Source of the DNA: Pseudomonas sp. SCA2728.1_7
GTDB lineage: Bacteria > Pseudomonadota > Gammaproteobacteria > Pseudomonadales > Pseudomonadaceae
Length of the DNA: 64,000 nucleotides
NCBI RefSeq assembly: GCF_018138145.1
Contig: NZ_CP073104.1
Location: 4,035,001 to 4,099,000, forward strand
Direction of reading: 5' to 3'
Shown here: piece by piece, positions 18,724 to 27,094 of the stretch
How the letters are laid out: each line of letters starts with the position of its first letter
Numbering within the stretch: the first letter of the stretch is position 1
Program-made: the position numbers and the translations under genes
The notes under the pieces: model-generated
The model's input: only the letters and a program-made list of their open reading frames with translations
Databases searched by the model: none
Told to the model about the DNA's origin: nothing

Positions 18724-19806
18724 TTGATCAGGCCGTTTCCAAGCCTTGGGTTACTTGATCGCGTTTTTCGGGTTTTGTTTCCGGGTGTGTTGTTTTTGTT
18801 GCTCAACGGTTGCGCCAGCGTCAGCTATTACGCTCAGTTGGCCAGCGGCCAGTTGCAATTGCTGCGGGCCCGAGAGCCTGTGGAAAAGGTGATTGCCGAT
18901 CCGACCCGCGATGCCACTTTGCGAGCGCATCTGGCCCAGTCACAAAAAGCCCGCGCCTTTGCCAGCGAACATCTGCACCTGCCCGATAACCAGAGCTATC
19001 GCCTTTACGCCGATATCCATCGCCCGTACGTGGTGTGGAATGTGTTCGCCACTCAGGAGTTCTCCCTGACGCCACAGAATCATTGCTTCCCGATTGCCGG
19101 CTGCGTGGCCTATCGCGGTTATTACAGTCAGAGTGCCGCGCGAGGCGAAGCGGCGATCCAGCGCCTGCAGGGCATGGACGTGTCGATTGGCGGTGTTGAG
19201 GCTTACTCGACGCTCGGCTGGTTCAACGACCCGATCCTCAATTCGATGATGGGTTGGGGCGATGAGCGTCTGGCCACGCTGATCTTTCACGAGCTGGCGC
19301 ACCAGCGTTTCTATGTGAAGGACGACACCGAATTCAACGAATCCTTTGCCACGTTTGTCGAGCAGGAAGGCACGCGGCAGTGGCGGGCGTTTCGTGGGTT
19401 GCCGGCGGACACCGATTCACGGCTGAAGCAGCGCGATCAGTTTATTCAATTGGTCCTCGATACCCGCTCACGGCTGGAAAAGCTCTACGCGCAGTCAATA
19501 CCGGTTGAGCAAATGCGCGAACACAAAGCAGCCGAGTTCGAACAGTTTCGCCGCGAATACCGAATGATGAGGGACAGCCAGTGGGCCGGGGACAAGCGTT
19601 ATGACGCTTGGGTGAATACGCCGTTGAACAATGCGCGGTTGTTGCCGTTTGGGCTGTATGACCAATGGGTACCGGCGTTTGCGGCGTTGTTCAAGCAGGT
19701 TGGAGGGGATTGGCTGAGGTTTTATGCGCAGGTTGAGCGGTTGGGTGGGTTGCCGGTGGCTGAGCGTAAGGCGGCTTTGAAAATTTTGGCAGATCCAAAC
19801 AGTTGA
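18724..19806 (+). CDS. Predicted aminopeptidase (lipoprotein zinc metallopeptidase)
   Basis: This 360-residue protein has HELAHQRFYVKDDTEFNESFAT around residues 189-193 (HELAH): two zinc histidines, the catalytic Glu, and downstream NESFA with a probable third ligand. It matches the predicted aminopeptidase family of Pseudomonas (Pfam Aminopep). The N-terminus looks like a lipoprotein signal (VLFPGVLFLLLNGCASVS). The start is uncertain: TTG at 18724 is well placed after GGGGGAT, but no ATG precedes the lipobox. It is divergent from the lipoprotein pair. Confidence 0.85.
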   Translation: MIRPFPSLGLLDRVFRVLFPGVLFLLLNGCASVSYYAQLASGQLQLLRAREPVEKVIADPTRDATLRAHLAQSQKARAFASEHLHLPDNQSYRLYADIHRPYVVWNVFATQEFSLTPQNHCFPIAGCVAYRGYYSQSAARGEAAIQRLQGMDVSIGGVEAYSTLGWFNDPILNSMMGWGDERLATLIFHELAHQRFYVKDDTEFNESFATFVEQEGTRQWRAFRGLPADTDSRLKQRDQFIQLVLDTRSRLEKLYAQSIPVEQMREHKAAEFEQFRREYRMMRDSQWAGDKRYDAWVNTPLNNARLLPFGLYDQWVPAFAALFKQVGGDWLRFYAQVERLGGLPVAERKAALKILADPNS

Positions 19807-19824
19807 GTTGTTTGGGAGTAAGTC

Positions 19825-19889
19825 ATCGCGAGCAGGCTCACTCCTACAAGGGAATGCGTTCCAAATGTAGGAGTGAGCCTGCTCGCGAT
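19825..19889. repeat. REP pair (GAGCAGGCTCACTCCTACA family)
   Basis: Inverted arms ATCGCGAGCAGGCTCACTCC and GGAGTGAGCCTGCTCGCGAT with a short spacer, lying between the convergent aminopeptidase and HAD genes. Confidence 0.93.
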
Positions 19890-19899
19890 TGCAATCTAA

Positions 19900-20550
19900 T
19901 CAGCGCTGCAAAAAGGCCTGATGCAACTGATCCAGTGTCTCGAAGTGATAAGCCGGCGCCTCAGCATTCAACTCTTCAAAACTGCCAAACCCATAACCCA
20001 CTGCCGCCGCATCCAGCCCATTGCTCCGGGCACCGATCAGGTCATGCTTGCGATCGCCAATCATCAGCGTATTCGCCGGGTCCAGCCCTTCTTCAGCCAA
20101 CAGATGCGCAATCAGCTCAACCTTGTTGGTCCGCGTGCCATCCAGTTCGCTGCCGTAGATCACCTTGAAGTGCCGGGCGAAATCAAAATGCCGGGCAATC
20201 TCGCGGGCGAACTCCCATGGCTTCGAGGTGGCGATATACAGCTGCCGCCCCTGCCCGATCAGGGTTTCCAATAACGGCGTGACACCTTCAAACACACGGT
20301 TCTCATACAGGCCCGTTACCTTGAAGCGCTCACGATAGAAATTCACCGCCTGCCACGCCTTGGCTTCATCAAAATCGTAGAACTGCATAAACGCCTGCAA
20401 CAACGGCGGGCCGATGAAGTGTTCCAGCTTGGTCAGGTCCGGCTCGTCGATACCGAGCTTGGCGAGGGCGAACTGGATGGAACGGGTGATGCCCTCACGC
20501 GGGTCGGTCAGGGTGCCATCGAGGTCGAACAGTACGGTTTGGTAATGCAT
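19900..20550 (-). CDS. HAD-family hydrolase, phosphoglycolate phosphatase-like
   Basis: This 216-residue protein carries the HAD motifs: I, LFDLDGTLTD (nucleophile Asp9 and Asp11); II, YIATSKPWEF; III, the Lys in TRTNKVELIAHLL; IV, NTLMIGDRKHDLIGAR. The helical cap follows motif I, as in the Gph/YrfG subfamily. Synteny with prlC and the gamma carbonic anhydrase is conserved in Pseudomonas. The substrate is probably a small phosphoester but is not predictable here. Confidence 0.9.
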   Translation of the reverse strand: MHYQTVLFDLDGTLTDPREGITRSIQFALAKLGIDEPDLTKLEHFIGPPLLQAFMQFYDFDEAKAWQAVNFYRERFKVTGLYENRVFEGVTPLLETLIGQGRQLYIATSKPWEFAREIARHFDFARHFKVIYGSELDGTRTNKVELIAHLLAEEGLDPANTLMIGDRKHDLIGARSNGLDAAAVGYGFGSFEELNAEAPAYHFETLDQLHQAFLQR

Positions 20551-20579
20551 GGGAATTCCTGAGCGGTCGCGATTTCGAT

Positions 20580-21125
20580 TCAGAGTGTGTCGTAGCCTTC
20601 GGCCAGATGCAGATCCTTGAGCTTCACGTAGTTGGCGGCGCTGTAGGTGAAGAAGGCTTTTTCCTTGTCGGTGAGTTCTCGCACCTGTTTCACCGGGCTA
20701 CCCACATAAAGGAAGCCACTTTGCAGACGCTTGCCCGGCGGCACCAGGCTGCCGGCGCCAATGATCACGTCGTCCTCGACCACCGCGCCGTCCATGACGA
20801 TGCTGCCCATGCCGATCAGCACGCGGCTGCCGACAGTGCAGCCATGCAGCATGACTTTATGGGCGATGGTCACATCATCGCCGATCAGCAGCGGGAAGCC
20901 GTCCGGATTGAACGGGCCGGCGTGGGTGATGTGCAGCACGCAGCCGTCCTGCACGCTCGTGCGCGCACCGATGCGGATGCGGTGCATGTCGCCACGGATC
21001 ACGGTCAGCGGCCAGACCGAGCTGTCTTCACCGATTTCGACGTCGCCGATCACCACCGCCGAGCTGTCGACAAACGCGCCTTTGCAAAGGCTTGGGGTGT
21101 GATTCTGGTACTTGCGAACGGACAC
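20580..21125 (-). CDS. Gamma-class carbonic anhydrase-like (YrdA) hexapeptide protein
   Basis: The likely start is GTG 21125 (VSVRKYQNHTPSLCKGAFVD), because the family begins in this way and a purine-rich GAGAG lies upstream; the frame up to 21227 is unsupported. The 181 residues form a left-handed beta helix. The three zinc histidines typical of the family can be placed in RGDMHRIRIG, HITHAGPFNPDG and DDVTIAHKVMLHGCTVG. Family members may hydrate CO2 or have lost activity. The next gene, prlC, is divergent. Confidence 0.9.
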   Translation of the reverse strand: MSVRKYQNHTPSLCKGAFVDSSAVVIGDVEIGEDSSVWPLTVIRGDMHRIRIGARTSVQDGCVLHITHAGPFNPDGFPLLIGDDVTIAHKVMLHGCTVGSRVLIGMGSIVMDGAVVEDDVIIGAGSLVPPGKRLQSGFLYVGSPVKQVRELTDKEKAFFTYSAANYVKLKDLHLAEGYDTL

Positions 21126-21213
21126 GATAATTTCTCTCTCTGTCGCCGATAGCTGCGGATGATGCCGATTGTAATTAAGATGGGGCAATGTTTCCCCAGC
21201 CAAGGTGCCAACC

Positions 21214-23265
21214 GTGAGCGTGAACAACCCTCTGCTGCAGTCCTATGACCTGCCACCGTTCTCCACGATCCGTGCCGAACACGTCCTGCCCGCCATCGAA
21301 ACGATCCTGGCGGACAACCGCGCCGCCATTGCCGAAATCCTCAAGAGCCAAGGCCAGAACCCGACCTGGGCCGGCCTGGTATTGGCGATGGACGAACTCA
21401 ATGACCGCCTCGGCGCTGCCTGGAGCCCGGTCAGCCACCTCAACGCCGTGTGCAACAGCGCCGAACTGCGCGAAGCCTACGAGTCGTGCCTGCCAGCCCT
21501 GAGCGCCTACTCCACCGAGATGGGCCAGAACCGCGAACTGTTCCAGGCTTATGAAGCACTGGCCAACAGCCCTGAAGCCGCCGGTTTCGACGTGGCGCAA
21601 AAGACTATTCTGGAACACGCCCTGCGTGACTTCCGTCTGTCGGGTATCGACCTGCCGGAAGCCGAACAGAAACGCTACGCCGAAGTGCAAAGCAAACTGT
21701 CCGAGCTGGGCAGCCGCTTCTCCAACCAACTGCTCGACGCCACTCAGGCGTGGACCAAACATGTCAGCGACGAAGCCGCGCTTGCCGGCCTGACCGATTC
21801 GGCCAAGGCGCAAATGGCTGCTGCGGCACAAGCCAAAGGCCTCGACGGCTGGCTGATCACTTTGGAATTCCCGAGCTACTACGCAGTAATGACCTACGCG
21901 CAAGACCGTGCGCTGCGTGAAGAAGTCTACGCCGCCTACTGCACCCGCGCCTCGGATCAAGGCCCGAATGCTGGCCAGAATGACAATGGCCCGGTGATGG
22001 AAGAGATCCTCGACCTGCGTCAGGAACTGGCCAAACTCTTGGGTTTCGCCAGCTTCTCCGAGCTAAGCCTGGCCACCAAAATGGCTGAATCCAGCGATCA
22101 GGTGCTGAGCTTCCTGCGCGATCTGGCCAAGCGCAGCAAGCCGTTTGCCGCACAGGATCTGCAACAGCTGCGCGCCTATGCCGCCGAACAGGGCTGCGCC
22201 GATCTGCAGAGCTGGGACAGCGGTTTCCACGGCGAAAAGCTGCGTGAACAACGCTACAGCGTCGCCCAGGAAACCCTGCGCGCCTACTTCCCGATCGACA
22301 AAGTACTGGGCGGTCTGTTTGCCATCGTCCAGCGTCTGTACGGCATCGAAATCGCCGAACAGAAAGGCTTCGACACCTGGCACCCGGACGTTCGCCTGTT
22401 CGAAATCAAGGAAAACGGTCAGCACGTCGGCCGCTTCTTCTTCGACCTCTATGCTCGCGCCAACAAGCGTGGCGGTGCGTGGATGGACGGCGCCCGCGAC
22501 CGTCGTCGCACCGTCGACGGCGTGCTGCAAAGCCCGGTGGCCAATCTGGTGTGCAACTTCACCCCGGCCGACAGCGGCAAACCTGCGCTGTTGACCCACG
22601 ATGAAGTGACCACGCTGTTCCACGAATTCGGCCATGGCCTGCATCACCTGCTGACCCGCGTTGATCACGCCGGTGTTTCCGGGATCAACGGCGTGGCGTG
22701 GGACGCGGTCGAGCTGCCGAGCCAATTCATGGAAAACTGGTGCTGGGAGCCGGAAGGTCTCGCGCTGATTTCCGGTCATTACGAAAGCGGCGAGCCGCTG
22801 CCGCAGGATCTGCTGGAAAAAATGCTCGCGGCGAAAAACTTCCAGTCCGGCCTGATGATGGTCCGTCAGCTGGAGTTCTCGCTGTTCGACTTCGAACTGC
22901 ACGCCACCCACGGTGACGGCCGCAGCGTTGCGCAGGTGCTGGAAGGCGTGCGTGACGAAGTTTCTGTCATGCGTCCACCGGCCTATAACCGCTTCCCGAA
23001 CAGCTTCGCGCACATCTTTGCCGGCGGTTACGCCGCGGGTTACTACAGCTACAAGTGGGCGGAAGTGCTGTCGGCGGATGCCTTCTCGAAGTTTGAAGAA
23101 GACGGCGTGCTCAACGCAGAAACCGGCCGTGCCTTCCGCGAAGCGATTCTGGCGCGCGGCGGTTCGCAGGCACCGATGGTGCTGTTCGTCGACTTCCGTG
23201 GCCGTGAGCCGTCGATTGACGCACTGTTGCGCCACAGCGGCCTGAGTGAGGACGCGGCAGCATGA
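21214..23265 (+). CDS. prlC: Oligopeptidase A
   Basis: This M3-family zinc endopeptidase degrades short peptides, including cleaved signal peptides, in the cytoplasm. The start is GTG 21214 (VSVNNPLLQSYDLPPFS), with AAGG eight bases upstream; GTG 21205 is less well spaced. The active site HEFGH is at residues 470-474 (TTLFHEFGHGLHHLLTR), followed by WDAVELPSQFMENWCWE, which supplies the third zinc ligand. The 683-residue length is normal. It overlaps yheV by ATGA. Confidence 0.97.
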   Translation: MSVNNPLLQSYDLPPFSTIRAEHVLPAIETILADNRAAIAEILKSQGQNPTWAGLVLAMDELNDRLGAAWSPVSHLNAVCNSAELREAYESCLPALSAYSTEMGQNRELFQAYEALANSPEAAGFDVAQKTILEHALRDFRLSGIDLPEAEQKRYAEVQSKLSELGSRFSNQLLDATQAWTKHVSDEAALAGLTDSAKAQMAAAAQAKGLDGWLITLEFPSYYAVMTYAQDRALREEVYAAYCTRASDQGPNAGQNDNGPVMEEILDLRQELAKLLGFASFSELSLATKMAESSDQVLSFLRDLAKRSKPFAAQDLQQLRAYAAEQGCADLQSWDSGFHGEKLREQRYSVAQETLRAYFPIDKVLGGLFAIVQRLYGIEIAEQKGFDTWHPDVRLFEIKENGQHVGRFFFDLYARANKRGGAWMDGARDRRRTVDGVLQSPVANLVCNFTPADSGKPALLTHDEVTTLFHEFGHGLHHLLTRVDHAGVSGINGVAWDAVELPSQFMENWCWEPEGLALISGHYESGEPLPQDLLEKMLAAKNFQSGLMMVRQLEFSLFDFELHATHGDGRSVAQVLEGVRDEVSVMRPPAYNRFPNSFAHIFAGGYAAGYYSYKWAEVLSADAFSKFEEDGVLNAETGRAFREAILARGGSQAPMVLFVDFRGREPSIDALLRHSGLSEDAAA

Positions 23266-23549
23266 GTGAGGGGCCTGTGATTACCAAGAAACGCTTTATC
23301 GCCGGGGCGGTCTGCCCGGCGTGCAGCGAGCCGGACAAGTTGATGATGTGGAACGAAGACAGCGTGCCGCACCGTGAATGTGTAGCTTGCGGTTACTCCG
23401 ACACGCTCAACGAGCAAGGTCTGTCGGTACCGAAAGAGCTGGGCACGCGGGTCAACACCAGCGCGCTGAACAAGCCTGCGCCGGACAAGACCGTGCAGGC
23501 GGTGCAGTTCTTTCCGAATCCGAAGCTGAAGAAGAAATCCGAAGACTGA
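23262..23549 (+). CDS. yheV: YheV family zinc-ribbon protein
   Basis: This 95-residue protein has two CxxC pairs: AVCPACSEPDK and CVACGYSDTLNEQG, forming one zinc ribbon, followed by a basic unstructured tail (FPNPKLKKKSED). It is translationally coupled to prlC through ATGA, an arrangement conserved in gamma-proteobacteria. Its role is unknown. Confidence 0.92.
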   Translation: MSEGPVITKKRFIAGAVCPACSEPDKLMMWNEDSVPHRECVACGYSDTLNEQGLSVPKELGTRVNTSALNKPAPDKTVQAVQFFPNPKLKKKSED

Positions 23550-23598
23550 GCGGCGGCTTGAAAACCTTCCACGATGCAATGTCGTGGAAGGTCGCGGA

Positions 23599-24243
23599 TT
23601 ACTTCAGATTGACGGACTGAAACCAGCTCTTCATCGAGCAAGTGGCGAACGCGCTGGTGCTGCAATCGCCATTGGCCAGCGCCGTGCGCAGCTTGTCGAC
23701 ATCGGCCTGCATCACATAGCGCACGCTGTCGCGGAAGTGCCCGCTCTCGCCGAATCCGCCCTGGGTCATCTCGCTCAAGGCATCCTCTTTGCTCCAGCCC
23801 TGAACCACCACGCGGTACATCGCCGCCATCAGACCCGTGCGGTCGGAGCCGTGCTTGCAGTGCATCAATACCGGACCGTTGGCTTCGGCAGACTGAATAG
23901 CCCGCAAGGTCTTGAGCACATCGGCGTCGTCAACGTGGTTGGTGCGATATGGCAGTTGCACCTGGTTAATGCCGGGCTCGGACAACCAGTTGCTGTCAGC
24001 TTCTGGCAGGAAGTTGATCACCGTGGCGACTTTGAGATTTTTCAGCAACGGCACGGCGCCGCCATCCGGTAACGCGCTTCGATAGAGCGTCGGCGACATC
24101 TGGAACAGGTTGTATTGCACTTCGACCGGTTGCGCCCAATCAGCGGGACGGGCCGTCGCGGTTGCCGCAGCCTGGGCCGGCAGCCAGTGCAGCAGTGCTA
24201 CAAGTGATAAACACAAAACAGGGAAAAAATGCACTCGGGACAT
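23599..24243 (-). CDS. Periplasmic dual-specificity/tyrosine phosphatase, TpbA-like
   Basis: This 214-residue protein has a signal peptide (MSRVHFFPVLCLSLVALLHW, cleaved near AQA-AAT) and the Cys-phosphatase P-loop VLMHCKHGSDRTGLMA, with nucleophile Cys129 and Arg135. The Asp-rich stretch NHVDDADV supplies the probable general acid. In P. aeruginosa the related TpbA dephosphorylates the periplasmic side of diguanylate cyclase TpbB and lowers c-di-GMP. No tpbB gene adjoins it here, so partnership is inference. The C-terminus carries two extra cysteines. Confidence 0.85.
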   Translation of the reverse strand: MSRVHFFPVLCLSLVALLHWLPAQAAATATARPADWAQPVEVQYNLFQMSPTLYRSALPDGGAVPLLKNLKVATVINFLPEADSNWLSEPGINQVQLPYRTNHVDDADVLKTLRAIQSAEANGPVLMHCKHGSDRTGLMAAMYRVVVQGWSKEDALSEMTQGGFGESGHFRDSVRYVMQADVDKLRTALANGDCSTSAFATCSMKSWFQSVNLK

Positions 24244-24548
24244 GCTGGGGTAACCGTGTCGGGGTTCATCGGTGATAGGAACCGCAGCTTCGGCGTTGCG
24301 CGGTCAAAGCCCTGTGAGGCGGTTGTCAAAGAATCGTGAATCGGCATGGTTTCATTCACCGTCACGCAGAAAACCGCTGTTTTTTTCCGATGAATCGGTT
24401 CATCGAGAAGCTTAGCCTGCTACCATTTGTCACATGATGTTGCAGGCGCGTCCCCTTTTCCTGGGTCAGACCGCTGTCGTCGCGACGAAAAATCCTCAAG
24501 CCGTTCGCAGAAGCGGCTGTCCCCTAATGCCTGATGAGGTGCACCCCC
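24244..24548. promoter_or_regulatory. Promoter region of the gluconate dehydrogenase operon with a palindrome
   Basis: The 305-base gap between divergent genes contains an inverted repeat CGATGAA-TCGG-TTCATCG at 24388-24405. Its 14-base core ATGAATCGGTTCAT resembles LacI-family operators such as that of PtxS (TGAAACCGGTTTCA), which controls 2-ketogluconate genes, but with a two-base shorter centre. No other gene is evident. Promoter hexamers were not assigned. Confidence 0.5.
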
Positions 24549-25295
24549 ATGTCTGATGAAGATCGAGACAACCCGCGGCGTGAGTTTTTGCGCAAATCCC
24601 TGACCCTGATTCCAGTGGTCACCCTGGCCGGCACCGGTCTGGGTAGCAGCGTCCTGCAAGCAGCGCCTGAAGCGGCACCGGCTGCGCCCACGCCACAACC
24701 GGTTCGGGCTGACGCCAGCGTTTACCAACCGAGTTATTTCACCGCCGAAGAGTGGGCGTTTATCAATGCCGCCGTCGCGCAGTTGATCCCCAACGATGCC
24801 CAAGGCCCGGGCGCGCTCGAAGCCGGCGTGCCGGAATACATCGACCGTCAGATGAACACGCCGTATGCCGCCGGTGCCCTGTGGTACATGCAAGGCCCGT
24901 TCAATGCCGACGCCGCTCCGGAAATGGGCTGGCAGAGCAAACTGGTGCCCAAAGAGATCTATCGCCTCGGCATCGCTGCCGCGGATCAGTGGGCAAAATC
25001 CCTCAACGGTAAAGTATTTGCTGAGCAAGACAGCGCTACCCGAGACGATTTGCTCAAGCAACTCGAAGCCGGCAAACCTCAGTTTGACGCCGTTCCAGCG
25101 AAGATTTTCTTCAATCTGCTGCTGCAAAACACCAAGGAAGGGTTCTTCTGCGACCCGATCCACGGTGGCAACAAAGGCATGGTCGGCTGGACCATGATCG
25201 GCTTCCCCGGCGCCCGCGCCGATTTCATGGATTGGGTGGAACGCAACGAGCAATACCCCTTCCCGGCAGTTTCGATTCGCGGCGAGAGGGCGTAA
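24549..25295 (+). CDS. Gluconate 2-dehydrogenase subunit 3 (gamma), Tat-exported
   Basis: This 248-residue protein starts MSDEDRDNPRREFLRKSLTL, with a twin-arginine motif (RREFLRK), so it is exported folded, presumably carrying the flavoprotein subunit along. The mature part (YFTAEEWAFINAAVAQLIPN, ARADFMDWVERNEQYPFPAV) fits the subunit 3 family. It is the first of three adjacent genes for the membrane-bound complex oxidising gluconate to 2-ketogluconate in the periplasm and feeding electrons to ubiquinone. The next gene starts after two bases. Confidence 0.92.
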   Translation: MSDEDRDNPRREFLRKSLTLIPVVTLAGTGLGSSVLQAAPEAAPAAPTPQPVRADASVYQPSYFTAEEWAFINAAVAQLIPNDAQGPGALEAGVPEYIDRQMNTPYAAGALWYMQGPFNADAAPEMGWQSKLVPKEIYRLGIAAADQWAKSLNGKVFAEQDSATRDDLLKQLEAGKPQFDAVPAKIFFNLLLQNTKEGFFCDPIHGGNKGMVGWTMIGFPGARADFMDWVERNEQYPFPAVSIRGERA

Positions 25296-25297
25296 GC

Positions 25298-27082
25298 ATG
25301 GCAACGGTAATGAAGAAGGTTGACGCAGTGATCGTCGGTTTCGGCTGGACTGGCGCGATCATGGCCAAGGAGCTGACCGAAGCGGGCCTCAACGTGCTGG
25401 CGCTGGAGCGCGGGCCGATGCAGGACACTTACCCCGACGGCAACTATCCACAGGTGATCGACGAACTCACCTACAGCGTGCGCAAAAAACTCTTTCAGGA
25501 CATCTCGAAAGAAACCGTCACCATCCGTCATAGCGTCAACGATATTGCTCTGCCAAACCGCCAGTTGGGCGCGTTCCTGCCGGGTAATGGTGTGGGCGGC
25601 GCCGGCCTGCATTGGTCGGGCGTGCACTTCCGAGTCGACCCGATCGAGTTGCGCATGCGCAGCCACTACGAAGAGCGCTACGGCAAAAGCTTTATCCCCA
25701 AGGACATGACTATCCAGGACTTCGGCGTCAGCTATGAAGAGCTGGAGCCGTTCTTCGATTTCGCCGAAAAAGTCTTCGGCACCTCCGGCCAGGCCTGGAC
25801 CGTGAAAGGCCAACTGGTCGGTCAGGGCAAGGGCGGCAACCCCTACGCGCCGGATCGTTCCAACCCGTTCCCGCTGGAAGCGCAGAAGAATACGGTCTCC
25901 GCACAGCTGTTCGGCAAAGCGGCGACAGAAGTCGGCTACAAACCCTACAACCTGCCGTCCGCGAATACGTCAGGGCCGTACACCAACCCCTACGGCGCGC
26001 AGATGGGCCCGTGCAACTTCTGCGGTTTCTGCAGCGGTTATGTCTGCTACATGTACTCCAAGGCATCGCCGAACGTGAACATTCTGCCGGCGCTGAAGCC
26101 GCTGCCGAATTTCGAACTGCGCGCCAACGCCCACGTGCTGCGCATCAACCTCGACAGCACCAAAAGCAAAGCCACCGGCGTGACCTACATCGACGGCCAG
26201 GGTCGCGAGATCGAGCAGCCGGCGGATCTGGTGATCCTCGGCGCCTTCCAGTTGCACAACGTGCGTCTGATGCTGCTCTCGGGGATTGGCAAGCCGTACG
26301 ACCCGATCACTGGCGAAGGCGTGGTCGGGCGTAACTTTGCCTACCAGAACATGGCGACCATCAAGGCGTTCTTCGACAAGGACACCCACACCAACAACTT
26401 CATCGGCGCCGGCGGTAACGGTGTGGCGCTGGACGATTTCAACGCCGACAACTTCGACCACGGCCCGCACGGCTTCGTCGGCGGCTCGCCGATGTGGGTC
26501 AACCAGGCTGGCAGCCGGCCGATTGCCGGCACTTCGAACCCGCCGGGCACCCCGGCCTGGGGCAGTGACTGGAAGCGCGCGACCGCCGATTACTACACCC
26601 ACCAGGTGTCGATGGACGCCCACGGCGCGCATCAGTCCTACCGTGGCAACTACCTCGATCTCGATCCGGTGTACCGCGATGCCTACGGTTTGCCGCTGCT
26701 GCGGATGACCTTCGACTGGCAGGAAAACGACATCAAGATGAACCGCTTCATGGTCGAGAAAATGGGCAAGGTCGCTGAAGCGATGGGGCCGAAAGCGATT
26801 GCGGTAATCGGCAAGAAAGTCGGCGACCACTTCAATACGGCGTCGTACCAGACCACTCACCTTAACGGTGGCGCGATCATGGGCACCGATCCAAAGAAGA
26901 GCGCGCTGAACCGCTACCTGCAGAGCTGGGACGTGCACAACGTTTTCGTTCCGGGTGCCTCGGCATTCCCGCAAGGCCTCGGTTACAACCCGACCGGGCT
27001 GGTTGCCGCACTGACCTACTGGTCGGCGAAGGCGATCCGCGAGCAGTACCTGAAAAACCCCGGCCCGCTGGTTCAGGCTTAA
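25298..27082 (+). CDS. Gluconate 2-dehydrogenase flavoprotein subunit (GMC oxidoreductase)
   Basis: ATG 25298 begins MATVMKKVDAVIVGFGWTGA, the FAD dinucleotide-binding motif close to the N-terminus. The 594-residue protein also has GNGVGGAGLHWSGVHFRVDP, a Cys-rich segment MGPCNFCGFCSGYVCYMYSK that may bind an iron-sulfur cluster, and the C-terminal GMC motifs TTHLNGGAIMGTDP and GASAFPQGLGYNPTGLVAAL. It lacks a signal peptide, consistent with piggyback export with the Tat subunit. It is the catalytic subunit; the exact sugar acid is inferred from the family. Confidence 0.93.
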   Translation: MATVMKKVDAVIVGFGWTGAIMAKELTEAGLNVLALERGPMQDTYPDGNYPQVIDELTYSVRKKLFQDISKETVTIRHSVNDIALPNRQLGAFLPGNGVGGAGLHWSGVHFRVDPIELRMRSHYEERYGKSFIPKDMTIQDFGVSYEELEPFFDFAEKVFGTSGQAWTVKGQLVGQGKGGNPYAPDRSNPFPLEAQKNTVSAQLFGKAATEVGYKPYNLPSANTSGPYTNPYGAQMGPCNFCGFCSGYVCYMYSKASPNVNILPALKPLPNFELRANAHVLRINLDSTKSKATGVTYIDGQGREIEQPADLVILGAFQLHNVRLMLLSGIGKPYDPITGEGVVGRNFAYQNMATIKAFFDKDTHTNNFIGAGGNGVALDDFNADNFDHGPHGFVGGSPMWVNQAGSRPIAGTSNPPGTPAWGSDWKRATADYYTHQVSMDAHGAHQSYRGNYLDLDPVYRDAYGLPLLRMTFDWQENDIKMNRFMVEKMGKVAEAMGPKAIAVIGKKVGDHFNTASYQTTHLNGGAIMGTDPKKSALNRYLQSWDVHNVFVPGASAFPQGLGYNPTGLVAALTYWSAKAIREQYLKNPGPLVQA

Positions 27083-27094
27083 GGAGCGATGACC

